DNA from: Armigeres subalbatus
Taxonomy: Eukaryota; Arthropoda; Insecta; Diptera; Culicidae
DNA length: 64,000 nucleotides
Direction of reading: 5' to 3'
Assembly (NCBI RefSeq): GCF_024139115.2
Contig: NC_085141.1
Coordinates: forward strand, 429,244,338-429,308,337
Shown: positions 44,193 through 55,646 of the stretch, in pieces
How the letters are laid out: each line of letters opens with the position of its first letter
How positions within the stretch are numbered: the first letter of the stretch is position 1
Made by a program: the position numbers and the translations under genes
The notes under the pieces: generated by a model
Told to the model about the DNA's origin: nothing
The model's database searches: none
Seen by the model: the letters and a program-made list of their open reading frames with translations, nothing else

Positions 44193-44402
44193 GGGCTTCG
44201 TGGCCGTGCGGTTAGCGACGTCAATCATCTAGACGCATGGGCTATGGGGCGAGGGTTCGATTCCCGCTCCGGTAAGGAGGAAACTTTTTGTGATCGAAAA
44301 ATTCTCCACCGGTCCACTGGGTGTTATGTGTCCTGTCCGTTGTCTAGGTGTTAAGTATTCAGTCTGTACGACCTCTGGTCGAAGACGATGTTCCTGTCTT
44401 TT
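44193..44402 (+). mobile_element. Feilai-like tRNA-derived SINE
   Basis: Starts GGGCTTCGTGGCCGTGCGGT (A-box-like GTGGCCGTGCGGTTAGCGAC) and has the B box GGTTCGATTCCC. It has a tRNA-unrelated body (CACTGGGTGTTATGTGTCCT) and ends near CTGTCTTTTTT. This organisation matches the known Aedes Feilai SINE family. Confidence 0.9.
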
Positions 44403-44403
44403 T

Positions 44404-44795
44404 TGCCTTTCTCTAACAACTAAGTTGTACCGAAAGGCTATCATTTCACTCCGAAAATGAACTTTTAATAGAAGCCTCTGAGACCCATAGTATTATATAT
44501 CAATCGACTCAGCTCGACGAGCTGAGCACATGTCTATCTGTCCGTGTGTATGTGTGTGCACAAAAGCTATAAAAAACATTAGACAACTTTTCTTATAGTA
44601 ATCCGCAACCGATTTTCTCGCAGCAAGTTTCATTCGACAGAGGACAAAGCCTTGTTGATCACTATTGAATTTTATAACGATCGGTCATTGCGTTCAAAAG
44701 TTATGAAGAAAATGATACATCGGATCATATAAACCCCATATAAGGTTGGTGTCTTAACTAAATGCGAGAAAGGCACCACCAACGGTAGGTAGATT
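44404..44795. mobile_element. ~390-bp MITE with GCCTTTCTC / GAGAAAGGC ends
   Basis: TTGCCTTTCTCTAACAACTA at the left and ATGCGAGAAAGGCACC at the right give short inverted termini. An internal ACTAAGTTGTACCGAAAGGC repeats the end. The interior is shared with the split copy at 39804-39946 and 41514-41566, and the left end with 54703-54760. Confidence 0.75.
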
Positions 44796-44834
44796 AATTT
44801 AGGTTTTTTTTTATATTGCATCCCTACCTCCTGA

Positions 44835-45415
44835 CCACTTCTTAATCTTCACCGACAGTCTAAGTACCCTGGAGGTTGTTCGGTCAATGAAACCTGTAAA
44901 GCACTCAGCGTGTCTTCTAAACGGGATACGGAAAGCTTTGAGTGCTTTATCAAAAAGGTCATTCACAATCGCTTGGGTCCCTTCTCATTGCTCGATCCCG
45001 GGAAATTAGAAAGTGGACTCTTTGGCGAAGGTGGGCCAGCGCGAGGTGATATTTACGATCGGCAAATCACCTTCGATGAATTTTTCTCATTAGTTCGTCA
45101 GGAAACCTTGATCAGTTTGCAGCAGAAATGGACAGGGGTTGGGAGTTCGGTAGATGGTTGTATTCAATTCGCCCGCAGGTGTCGAAGCGTCCATGGTTAA
45201 AAAAAAATGAATATAGGACGAAACTTCATTCGAACCATGTGTCGTCTAATGTCCAATCACTACACTTTAAACGCACATCTTTTCAGAGTGGGGCTCTCGG
45301 AAAGCAATCTCTGTGTTTGCTGCGAGGATTATCAGGACATTGATCATGTCGTGTGGGCGTGCGAGGAGAATCGCGGCCCCAGATCTGCATTAACTGAACA
45401 TCTCCGGGTCTGAGT
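44835..45415 (+). pseudogene. I-clade retroposon remnant: RNase H domain and C-terminus
   Basis: Across frameshifts the plus strand reads IFTDSLSTLEVVRSMKP, then SACLLNGIRKALS and a FTIAW-P-H-C-like motif (RNase H). After a shift near 45010-45130 it reads EFGRWLYSIRPQVSKRPW and IGRNFIRTMCRLMSNHYTLN, ending in the zinc-knuckle-like CVCCEDYQDIDHVVWACEEN with a stop at about 45413. RNase H followed by this tail is characteristic of I-clade elements (for example MosquI of Aedes). No upstream reverse transcriptase is present, so the copy is 5'-truncated. Confidence 0.75.
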
Positions 45416-46750
45416 AAAACAACCAGAGCCTATTAGAGAAGTGTTGGCGGGCCTTGATCTCGAATACACGTCCCTCGTCCACCAATTTGTTAAAGTTGCT
45501 GATGTAAGACTGTGATCTTAGTCTGCCCATCCCTTTGTCTGTCGTACCCCATATCGAATGTCTTCCATAGGGGAAGGAGGGGAAATATGCCCTAGCTAAG
45601 CATAGACTGCTTTGATGCATTAGCTATAACGATTTTCATGGGTGTTTTTACCTCACGCAACAGTTAAACAATATAGCTAGCTGATGGCATATTGAAATTA
45701 GAAAAAATCTCAATCATATTGATAATACTTTTTTTTTTTTTTTTTATACGTACAGCTTCTGTCTAATTGATAATACTCACATTAAAAAAAAAGTGGTGAT
45801 ATTTCGTTGCCGGAAAATGCATGAGTCAAAACGCCTTTTAGCAGGCAACTCTTAGGGAACAACGTACCATGCGTCGGCACATCAGCATTCTGGTATGAAC
45901 AGTGCATGGAGACGCGAGTACATTGTAGGATAGTTCCACTAGGGCGTTTTGCCTCGCCGAAATGTTAGATGTTTCACCAAAATGTGTTTTTTTTTAAACA
46001 TTCCTATCTATTATTTTAACACTTTTTTCGCCTAACCTACATAATTTCACGTCTAGTTTTATTAAGGCTATCTCAAACATGGTAAATATAAGTGAATACC
46101 CGAAAGTTGTTTTACCCCGGGGGGGGGGGGGGCGTTTTGGGGCCTCTTTCCCTAGTTGTCCATTTCAATGTCTGTCGTTAACCCCTTTCGTATGTCTTCC
46201 TCTCATTGTTGTCTCCCAAGAAAATGTTTGTTTGTCCCGTTACAGATGTGAAACATCGCCAAGAATATCAACTATGTGAACATCAGCATCGTAATTACTT
46301 GAGCACCCTAAATTCCCTTCCTTTCCTACTGTATTATTGTAATCCCTAACCTCGACCAAACCGCGAGTCTTTCGGTTCCTCAAAACTAACACTATATATA
46401 AGAATTTAGAAATGAATTGTTTAACTTGATTTCGGCTCACGGTAATCGAGCCTCCAAAATAAGCGAAAGATAAAATTAAAAAAAGATTTTTTATTCTAGT
46501 TTATATGTGAATTTTGTCGAAATCCGTTTCCTACTATTGTGTATCCGGTACAATGTTAGTAGACTTTTTCTACCGAAGATGGATTTTTCTCGAGATACAG
46601 ATATATTATCCAACTTCGGAAGCAGTGCTCTGGGTTCACTAAAAACACCTCATTTAGTTTGACAGATAAAACATCAGAAGAAGGTTCGGTTCGGAAGTCC
46701 CAACTTCCGAATTCTGGTGCTACGCCGACAATATTCAAAGCACAAATCTA
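45416..46750. other. No gene supported; 3'-UTR-like and dispersed repeat sequence
   Basis: 45700-45870 is the first copy of a repeat also present inverted at 61310-61440 (TCAATCATATTGATAATAC, AGTGGTGATATTTCGTTGCC, AAACGCCTTTTAGCAG, AGGGAACAAC), interrupted by a poly(T) tract at about 45729-45745. A run of 13 G lies at about 46120-46132. 46140-46450 could be the 3' UTR of a non-LTR element, judging from its position and short spaced ORFs, but this is not proven. Confidence 0.4.
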
Positions 46751-46876
46751 TACAGTCAAACCTCAGTGAGTCGATATTGAAGGGAGCATCGACTCATAGA
46801 AATATTGAGATGTGGAATGGGAAATCTTTGGAAAGCTGTTTGAACGGACCATCACAGTAATCCAGGTGTGACTGTA
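46751..46876. mobile_element. 126-bp TA-flanked MITE, CAGTCAAACCTC ends
   Basis: TACAGTCAAACCTC and CAGGTGTGACTGTA are inverted ends with TA on both sides, like pogo/Tigger-derived MITEs. The inside repeats GAGTCGATATT/GCATCGACTC. Confidence 0.7.
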
Positions 46877-47559
46877 TTCCTTTTTTTGTCATCGTGTTTC
46901 ACGTTATCGTCCCTGTGAATCATTAAGTAGGCCTTGACTTCGTTGTTCTTAATCGTAAACTTGATACAATTCACTAGTGCTAGTATGCAGAATATATATT
47001 ATTATATAATATTATAAACCTCAAAAATTTTATTATTTAGTCACAAGGAGTCAATTGTCACAAGGAGTTGATGGACCAATGCACCAAGCGTCTCCATATG
47101 CTTGTTTTTTTTTTTTTTTTTTCTTGAGCAAGGGTAAACGGAAATCTGCAACCAGACACCTGAGGAGGTACTCAGGTAGTGTGGGGATGGGTATGTCATG
47201 TAACTCTTACCCGACCCACTAAAACTAAAACCCTTTCGCCAGTCCGTACCCCCGGTCCGCAATTAAGCAATACATCAGGGGGGGACTATTGAGAACGCTC
47301 ACGCCTATGCTAACGCACTTGACGTCAATACACACAACATCGACTTTAAGGGTGGCTACCTCACCACCCGTCGATCGCAAGCTATGATAGTAACCTAGCG
47401 GTCCGTATCATAATCTCGCGTTGGAGACGAGCACCCCGACAACAACCACCGCGCGCGAACCGCAATGACCTCTATATCTACATACTGAGGTCCCCGCAGC
47501 CCACCCGCGACATGTTGGTTGTCGGGGTGAGCAAAGTGTTCACTGCATCACAGGTGCCC

Positions 47560-50514
47560 TTACTGCACTCGTTGGTTTTGTTCAAGACGCCACCACCGCT
47601 GCAGTTTCGACATAATCTGTTGAGATGCTGTGTTCACCGCATTCCATATAGCTTCTTCCCGGCACATCCTCTCGACGAGGTTGTCCGGGGTTGTATCCAT
47701 ACCACTAATAAGCAGCATGGTATTGCGTTCTACCTCGAATCGCGGGCATGCGAACATCACATGCTCTGCCGATTCTACCTCACCTACACATTCAGGACAC
47801 TCCGCAGAATCTGCGAAGCCAAACCTGTGTAGGAATTTCTTAAAGCAGCCATGTTCAGACAACACCTGTGTTAGGTGGAAGTTGACTTGCCCATGTTTCC
47901 TATCAACCCAGTTGGACACATCTGGAATCAGTCTGTGGGTCCAACGACCTTTGACTGCGGTGTCCCATGCTCTTTGCCATTTGGGCAACGAAGCTGCTCT
48001 CTTGACACGTCGCACTTGCACCGAGTCCCTTTCGTTGTAGCACTCCACATCCTCCTCTAGGAGTGTGTCGATCGGCATCATTCCAGCTATAACGCACACC
48101 GCCTCATATGATATGGTGCGATATGCGCTGGCGACACGTAAGCACATCAGCCGGTGTACTCTGATCAATTTCTTTACATTGTACTCGGCTTTTAGTGCTA
48201 CGGCCCATGCCGGCACGCCATAACGGATGATAGACAATGCTACGCCAGCTATCAGCCTACGCACTTGACTATGCACCGCCGATCTGTTGGACATCATTCG
48301 TGATAAGGATTTTATCGCCAATGAAGCCCGCTGACATGCATAATCGACGTGGCTCGTAAAATTGAGCTTATCATCGATCATCACGCCCAGATGCTTGAGA
48401 GACCTCACGGAGTTAACTGTGCAGGTCCCTACTCTTATCCTCGCCTGTTGCAGCCCATGACGGTTATGCACTACCACGACTTCTGTCTTGTGATGTGCAA
48501 GGGACAACCGCCTCGAGTTGAGCCATTCCTCCACTCTGCCAATCGCGTATGAAGCCTTCAGTTCGACTTCGTCGAGAGTGTCACCTGCTACTTCTAGCAT
48601 TACGTCATCCGCGAAGCCTTCTATCTTTACTCCGGCCGGAAGACTTAGGCGTAATACTCCATCGTACATAATATTCCACAGAACCGGTCCGAGGATCGAT
48701 CCCTGTGGAACACCCGCGGACACTACGATCGACTTTTGACCGGATTCGGTGTCGTATAACAGCACCCTATTCTGAAAATAGCTTTTCAGTATCCTGCACA
48801 GGTAATCCGGAACTCTCAATCGGTGCAGGGAGTCAGCAATTGCTGCCTAGCTAGCATTGTTGAACGCGTTTTTTACATCGAGTGTAATCAACGCGCAGTG
48901 CCTAATACCTCTTCTGTTTAGACCTCTCGCTATCTTGGCCGTATCCGTTACCGCTCGAATTGCTTCGATGGTAGAACGGCCCTTACGGAAGCCATACTGG
49001 TTGCTAGATAAGCCACCAGCACACTCTGTATAGGCCGACAATCTATTCAGAATGACCCTCTCTAGCAGCTTTCCAGCTGTGTCGAGTAGACAAATTGGTC
49101 TGTATGCCGAAGGATCCCCCGGCTGTTTGCCAGGCTTCGGTAATAGCACCAATTTCTGCCATTTCCATCGATCTGGGAAGTTTCCTTCATCCATGCATCT
49201 CTGGAGGCAGCTCCTGAACATATCTGGATTGGCAAGAATGGCGTGTTTAAGGGCCAGGTTTGGAATACCAACCGGGCCTGGCGCCTTATTGAGCTTAAGT
49301 TTTCTTGCGGCTACGATAAGCTCTTCGTTAGTCACTAGCGGTACCACGGCAACTGACTCGTACGGTGCAGCGGGCCAGTTCGATGATTCATGCCTCGGAA
49401 ACAACCCATCGACTATTTTGGCCAACATCCCCGGAGATTTCTCAGGTGGCGTGGTACTGGTCCTAGCCATCACCGTCCTGTATGCATCTCCCCATGGATT
49501 GTCGTTTGCCATCCTACACAGCCGCTCGAAGCAGGCTCTCTTACTACATTTGATCTCGTAGTTCAGAGCTCTGCTCGCTGTCTGGAACACCCTGCGTCTC
49601 TCGACCTTTTCAGCGTCTGTTCTGGCACGTCGCAGCCTTCTCTTTGCTCTAAGGCAGGTTCTACGAAGGTCTGAAATTGTGTCAGTCCACCAGTACGCAG
49701 GTTGCCGATTTCCGGGGGGTTTGGTCCTCCTAGGCATCGTCACATCGCATGCACGGGTTAGTACATCGATTAACTCGTCGCCACTTAATCCCGTTGTTCG
49801 CGTCTCCCATCGTAGTGATTCTTCCATGAGTTCTGGGTTGAACTGCGAGGTGCGCCATCCTAGATCGGCTTTGCCGATCCGCCTTGTGGTTGCTACGGGG
49901 GTATACCGGATCATAAAACGGATTTCCTGATGATCGCTGGAGGTATGCCCCTCATGAACCTCCCATTCTGGCTCCACCGTCCATCCCGCGCTGCAGAAGG
50001 TCACATCGATGCATGAATCACCGCTCGGTCCCCTGAACGTTGGCACTTGGCCTTCATTCAACAGGACTTCGTTTAGTACCGCTAGCGACTCTAGCAGGGT
50101 ATGACCTCTGGCGTTTGTGGACCGGGATCCCCAGTCCACTGCCCACGCATTGAAGTCGCCTGCTACAACTAACGGTTTTAAGCTAGTTAGTCTTGCTGCA
50201 AGAATATCTACTACCCTAGTAAACTGCACTATACTCCACCTGGGAGGACTGTAGCAGCTACAAAAGTAAACACCGTTTACCTTTGCTATAACGAAACCCT
50301 CATCGTCAGGTGATGATATTATCTCCTGGATGGGATATCGCCCACAAGTCCAGATGGCCACCATCTGGGACTTATCCGCAATCCAACTACCGTTACCGGC
50401 AGGGATGCGGTAAGGATCGGACAGCAAGGCTACATCAGCTTTACACTCAGTAACCGACTGTTGTAGCAGCAATTGAGCCGCCTCGCAGTGGTTCAGGTTA
50501 AGCTGTGTTACCTG
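47560..50514 (-). pseudogene. R1 ORF2, endonuclease-reverse transcriptase with one nonsense codon
   Basis: The frame is open from about 50514 (QVTQLNLNHCEAAQ) to 47560, except for TAG at 48847-48849 where related copies would have Trp (context NNAS*AAIAD). The apurinic-type endonuclease carries KPLVVAGDFNAWAVDWGSRS and EGHTSSDHQEIRF. Reverse transcriptase motifs are YRPICLLDTAGKLLERVI, YGFRKGRSTIEAI, LITLDVKNAFNNAS, GVPQGSILGPVLWNIMYDGV and FADDVMLEVAGD (catalytic ADD). The thumb region is LSLAHHKTEVVVVHNR and the tail is the zinc finger CPECVGEVESAEHVMFACPR. It nicks DNA and primes reverse transcription from the target. It is about 985 codons long, close to normal for the clade. Confidence 0.92.
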
Positions 50515-52084
50515 CGTGTCTGGGTCCTTCTAGAGGCCGGACAAGCCTGGACACCGGTGAGGTGTCTGTTGTCTGTACCCGGGGGACAGATCAGACACCT
50601 TGGTGCAGCCTGACAGGTGCGAGCTTGGTGGCCTTCAGCTCCACACCTACGGCATAGCTTACTGCGATCAGGTCCTTTACAGTCATAAGACTTATGACCG
50701 TTGCCAAGACACCTGAAACAGGTCTGAATTGGTTGGCTTATACTTAGCGGACATACCGACCAACCCACTTTCAGTTTAGCCTTATCCATTACCTTTTTGG
50801 CCTCAGCCTGAGGTACTTGGAATGAGGCAACCTGCATTCCCGCGAAGCTTTTGCGTAGCCGAACCGTAGATTCCTGGATCTCGACATTGCACTGATCTCT
50901 CAGTGCGTCGACCAGGTCTCGAGCCTCGGTTACTTCATCCAGGCCCTTGCACTGGATGTTCGAAACTGGACATAGGGCTCTTACTTGAACCCCATCGCCC
51001 AGGACTTCCTCTGTCAACTTTTTGTACTCAGAACTCTTCTGAGCAGCATCCCGCTTCAAGACGAGAATCATCTCGCCTCTCCGCGTCCTTCGGATGCAGT
51101 TGACATCCTCTCCTAGGCCAGCGAGTTTGTCATTAACTCTCATGGCCTTCAAGACTTCGGCGTAGCTCTTGTCGTCAGTACTGACGATAATCGCCTCACC
51201 TCTATCTTTACGCTTACCACTGACATTGGAAGGTTCACCCGTCGTCTTCTGGGCTCTACCCTTCTTGACAGTGGCGCGTATCGCTCCGCCTGCCGCTTTC
51301 TCTGCGGTCTGCTGTCGTTGTCGTCTCGCCTTCTTGGGGTTCACGACTTCCCTCCAGGGTAGATCTTCCTCCCGGCGAGCTTCAGTGGTCTCACTGGTGG
51401 AGGCACTGGGTTCAACGGCTTGGGATGGCCATCCTTCTGCTCGACGTTCTTCCTTTTCGCTGACTTCGGGGCTGCGGAATTCTCGACAGCTGTTTTCAGG
51501 TTCGCCTCCTGCGTAACCTTACTCAGCTTCGGGGTCGCTCCCGTTACAGCCATCCTTTTGCGGAGTTCCTCGACCTGGCTCTCCGCCAGTCGTTTGCCCT
51601 CGGACAAGAGACGAATTTTCCGCCTCCTCTTTATCCTTATCCGCCTGCTTCCGCTCCTTGACGAGTTTGCGGAGCTCTTTCTCTGCACTCTTACTGGCCT
51701 CTAGTAGGGACCTCCACTCCGTTTTGGCCTCAACTACTAGGGCACAGAGTGCCTGTACAGCAAGTTTCAAGTCCTTGCTGTAGTTAACCCGGTTGTCTAG
51801 GAAGGACATAATCACGTTGGATACTTCCGTGACTACTTCCATCGTGTGACCACCGCGTTCTTCGTGGTTCGCCATCACAGATTTGATGACGCGGGTCAGG
51901 GTAGGGCCGTCCATCTTTACTTCAACCGGCACCTCCTCAGACCCTCCACGGGCTTCACCATCGCCTTCCCCGGCGATCTTTGGGGAGACCTTTCCAGGCC
52001 GCTGCGTCTGGTGAAAGGGTTCTCCTTACCACCATTCGCTTCACCTCCTTCCTTCGTCGTTTTTATTTTAATGGGATTACTCAT
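50508..52084 (-). pseudogene. R1 ORF1, gag-like, frameshifted
   Basis: A start at ATG 52084 (MSNPIKIKTTKEGGEANGGK). Frame changes occur near 52000, 51620 and 51400. The parts are an N-terminal region with MDGPTLTRVIKSVMANHEER, a Lys/Glu-rich probable coiled coil (EKELRKLVKERKQADKDKEE), a basic linker (NPKKARRQRQQTAEKAAG), an RNA-binding-like domain (DEVTEARDLVDALRDQCNVE) and three CCHC-type knuckles (CFRCLGNGHKSYDC, CRRCGAEGHQARTC, CLICP). It would bind the element RNA. It ends at 50508, overlapping the beginning of ORF2 by a few codons. Confidence 0.85.
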
Positions 52085-52742
52085 GTCTGATGGGTCCCCT
52101 TGCGGCTGATGTCGAAACCTGCTGGTGTAGTCGCCTTCACGATCCCATGGTTATCTATACATACCTTGCGGCATGCAGGGAGGCCATGCGAGGTTGACAC
52201 TTTCGTGTTCAGAGCCAGATCAGCGCTAGTCAGGGAAAAGCATCTGAGCCTACTCCCACTCAGCTGCCAGCTGAGCGACAGAATTGTACCGCGTGCTGCA
52301 AGGCCAGCCACGGTTTTAGGGGACGGAAGACAGCCTGGCCATTAGCCCATTCGCCGTTTCAGGTCGGTGTCACCCGGCCTTACTAAGAGAATAGAATAAC
52401 CAGACTACCAGCCCTCGCGTTGACAATATCTCAATATCCAAAACAAGACCAATAACATGCAACCAGTATACCATAATCAGGATCTTACTGGAATCAATCC
52501 TGATGTGCCAATGGCACTCCCTGGGCTTGTGCTTTTGAAGCGGCACACAGTCGCTTTGATAGAGTCTGCTTACGGGCACTTGTGGTTTTTTTGGAAGGGA
52601 TTTTAACAGTGCCCACTGCTAAATCCCACCACGCCCTAGGCAGTTCTCCCTGACTCGCAGACAGCTGGGGAGGGGTCGTCAAGCCCTTGGACATGGTCCA
52701 TGCTGTCCCTACTGTCCCTGCTGCCCCCTCTCCATATGCTTG

Positions 52743-53436
52743 TGCGCTTGCTTATATGTACATATGATGTTTGAAACCTCGGTCGCGTGTGTTTGGGGGA
52801 ACCGTCGTTTTGCGACTGCGATTCTGTCGCCGTTGGTATGGAAGCGTAGATGAAACATTGCATGCAGCGACCCAGCGATAGATTCGCGGCGATTAGTTGT
52901 CACCGGCGCGGCAATGAAATCGCTTAGGTTCGGGGGCCGCCTTAAATCTTGTTTCCAATTACCATAAAACGAAATAAATCTTCAAAAGTAGGTGAGAACA
53001 ACTCAATATGAACCATTTGAGCTTTTCGATATTTTCATCAACATATGTAAAGCAAAATACCGTACAATTTCAACGTGCACATCAGAAAATTTCAAAACTA
53101 GCTGCATTTCACAATGATCACCTACAAAAACAAAAAGTGTTACTGTTTTTCAATGCGTTATATTTTAAAAAAGTGCCGGGGATAAAACACGCGAATGGTT
53201 ACATCACCATTGACAATTTGCATGAGAAATAAATGATACACGCATGTTTTTCATTGAAATAATTAAATACCAAAACTGGTTTCGATGAACGTCAACTTCA
53301 TTTTCTGCAAATCTGGGTTCAATCGGACTTTTCGAAAAAAAATTCTGGACGAAAGACAGACGGAGGTGTGCTTTTGACTTTCATGAATATTAAGTATACG
53401 TAAAGTGCGTGTGTCTCGTGTGTATGTGTGCGTATG
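52743..53436. other. No gene seen
   Basis: Unique AT-rich flank of the R1 insertion. A 74-codon ORF at 53008-53232 has no domain and is not called. A TG-rich microsatellite-like stretch (GTGTGTCTCGTGTGTATGTG) lies at 53409-53428. Confidence 0.5.
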
Positions 53437-53860
53437 CAAGGATGTTAACAATCATTCAATAATTTGCGTTCTATCATTTAGTAGTTTGTCAATAGCACAT
53501 TCCAGAAGCTGAATATCAAAATATGTTGTATGGTGGACTTCTAGTGCGAAGGTTTTTCTATACAACTTTGCCTTAGTTTGTTATTAGAATTCAACTAATA
53601 ACGGAGTTAGAGCGCTAATTGCAGTAACTTAAACTAAATGATTGGAATTTTGTTATCATTTAGTCTAAGTTACTGAAACTATAGCTATAACTCCGTTACT
53701 AGTGGAATTCAAACAACGAACCATTAGGCAGAGTTGTAGAAAAACCTTCGCACTAGAAGTCCACCATACAACATATTTTGATATTCAGCTTCTGGAATGT
53801 GCTATTGACAAACTACTAAATGATCGAACGCAAATTACTGAATGATCGTTAACATCCTTG
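53437..53860. mobile_element. 424-bp near-perfect foldback element with 8-bp target duplication
   Basis: CAAGGATGTTAACAATCATT at the left and AATGATCGTTAACATCCTTG at the right begin two arms of about 200 bp that match almost throughout (AGCACATTCCAGAAGCTGAA / TTCAGCTTCTGGAATGTGCT; CTTCTAGTGCGAAGGTTTTT / AAAAACCTTCGCACTAGAAG). The centre is about 30 bp. TGCGTATG stands directly outside both ends (53429-53436, 53861-53868). An 8-bp duplication suggests hAT- or P-type origin. No ORF. Confidence 0.93.
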
Positions 53861-55646
53861 TGCGTATGTGTGAGCGTGTCACTCGTTTTTAGGCATACTA
53901 GGCATTTTTAACTGATTTATCTGCAACAATATTGTCAGATCGCACTACGGACTCAAAAATTACCGCCAAAATCATTTTTTTTATATGCACGAGTAAGCTC
54001 CAACACCGCCATTACGACTTAAAATCAAATGGTCGGGGTTCTGCGCAACCGCACCAAGCGCCATTTCGACTGACTTGTGATATTTGGTTCATAAAATTAA
54101 AACGGAAATCAATCCATCTCAATTCATTAATTAATTTATTGTTGGATATCCTCATTCATAGGGTGGAAGGATATCCGATACGATTTGTGATCAGTTGGAT
54201 CTGCTACACGGAAACTTGTGCAAGAAAATGGGTATTTTTTCATTGGCGCTTAGTGCGTTTTGGCAGAACCCCGACCAAATGTGCCAACTTATGACACAAA
54301 GGCAACCTGGGGGGTACCCCGTAGAATTCGACTACTTTTTTCATTCCATGCTAGACTGCGCCACTCTAGTAACTACCATAGAGATATCACCGCCAACTGA
54401 TTTCGGTGATATTGAGCAGCTCTTTTCTTTTTTACTGATATCCCATCCAGCAACTGGGAAAATAACAGAGTTTGCGAAAATTTTATTGTTGATACATTAC
54501 ATTCTATGATACCCACCCTTATCAACATGGCTTGTTTGTAGTGCGACAGTCACAATGCCTACATGTGTTGAAATACTCGATTATATGTATAATAATATCA
54601 TAATATGTATGTTTCTATGGAGGCCTAACACTACTCGCCATGGGGTAGGAGTACGCTTCTGCACGCACATTTACAATATAAGCACATATGAACTTATTTC
54701 GTTTTGCCTTTCTTGTACACTAAGTGTACGTGAACGATACATGTTCGCTCCCAAAACAAACGTTTCGGTGGAAGTCCGAAGAGCTATAGCTTTATATCCC
54801 GAACGACTCTTATTGATACCTTTGGAAATTCGCCGGAATTGACGATGGTTTTTACTTTGCCCTCATTAGCATGAGAGCCTACTCTAATGAACGAGGCATC
54901 AACACCGGTAGGTGGATTAATCAGGTTTTTATAGAAATACGTATTCCCTCCCACTGAAACTTGACCTACCCGTATTTCTAAATGTTTAGCACTCCATAAT
55001 GGTTAGTATAGGTTTAATTGAATTATGCATCCAAGAGTCAATCTCAAAAGCATATCAGTGAATTTTAAAACGACGCAAATCATCTGTTCAATAAAACGTT
55101 GTTGTGAAGGTTTAGTCTGTGGGTTTAGGCTTTGTTCCATCGACTTTGCATGACTGATTGATAAAATACAATCAAAACTGAAACCAATTGATAAAAAGGC
55201 AACGAAAGTCGGTCACGCTTACGATTGATTACGTTTGATCCGGCAATAACAAACAACTCGTTTAAATTGGTTTGAAGTCATCTTCGGTCAGCATTTATGG
55301 TGTGCGTTATCATTGGAGAACAGCAACAACACTACAGGTGATTTATATTTAGAACCCTGTTTCTCTCTTCAGTTATCATTCGTGGTGACAAATTGATGAT
55401 AAGCGTCTTGATATTGCGAGGATTTTGTTGTTTACAGACTCCCATGAAATCTGCCTGTTGTTAATAACAAAGTAAAGCTTAGAATTGTTGATTAAATTTT
55501 CGTGTATAAAGAAGAGGCAATGTTGTTCTCAAATATTCTGTAACAGACCGTTCATCTGTGCGCATCAATTCAATAAGTAGGGTTTGAGTTGGTATCATCA
55601 GTGGGAAAAATCTAAATTACTCAGATCAATCGACAGTTCACTTACA
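53861..55646. other. Intergenic region upstream of the PTER gene
   Basis: 54625-54910 carries a diverged relative of the GCCTTTCTC MITE (TTTTGCCTTTCTTGTACAC, ACTAAGTGTACGTGAACG). 53932-54509 has overlapping ORFs without domains. 55500-55646 would contain the promoter and leader of the gene starting at 55647; a TATA-like GTATAAA lies at about 55503. Confidence 0.45.

Larger units (their letters stand above)
47105..52728 (-). mobile_element. Full-length R1-clade non-LTR retrotransposon
   Basis: The element runs from GGGGGCAGCAGGGACAG at its 5' end (52728) to an 18-base poly(A) (T-run at 47105-47122 on the plus strand). Both sides carry the 14-bp target duplication TCTCCATATGCTTG (47091-47104 and 52729-52742). 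It has a 5' UTR of about 640 bp, ORF1 (gag-like), an overlapping ORF2 (endonuclease plus reverse transcriptase, no RNase H) and a 3' UTR of about 435 bp. The target is not rDNA, in line with the sequence-nonspecific members of the clade. Confidence 0.95.

Noticed and set aside
44193..44280. tRNA gene suggested by A and B boxes
   Set aside because: The sequence is the head of a Feilai-like SINE, with a tRNA-unrelated body and another copy nearby.
46120..46132. Run of 13 G as a regulatory G-quadruplex
   Set aside because: A single homopolymer with no promoter context; also a common assembly error type.
53932..54509. ORFs of 104-120 codons upstream of PTER
   Set aside because: Overlapping frames, no conserved motif, no splice structure.
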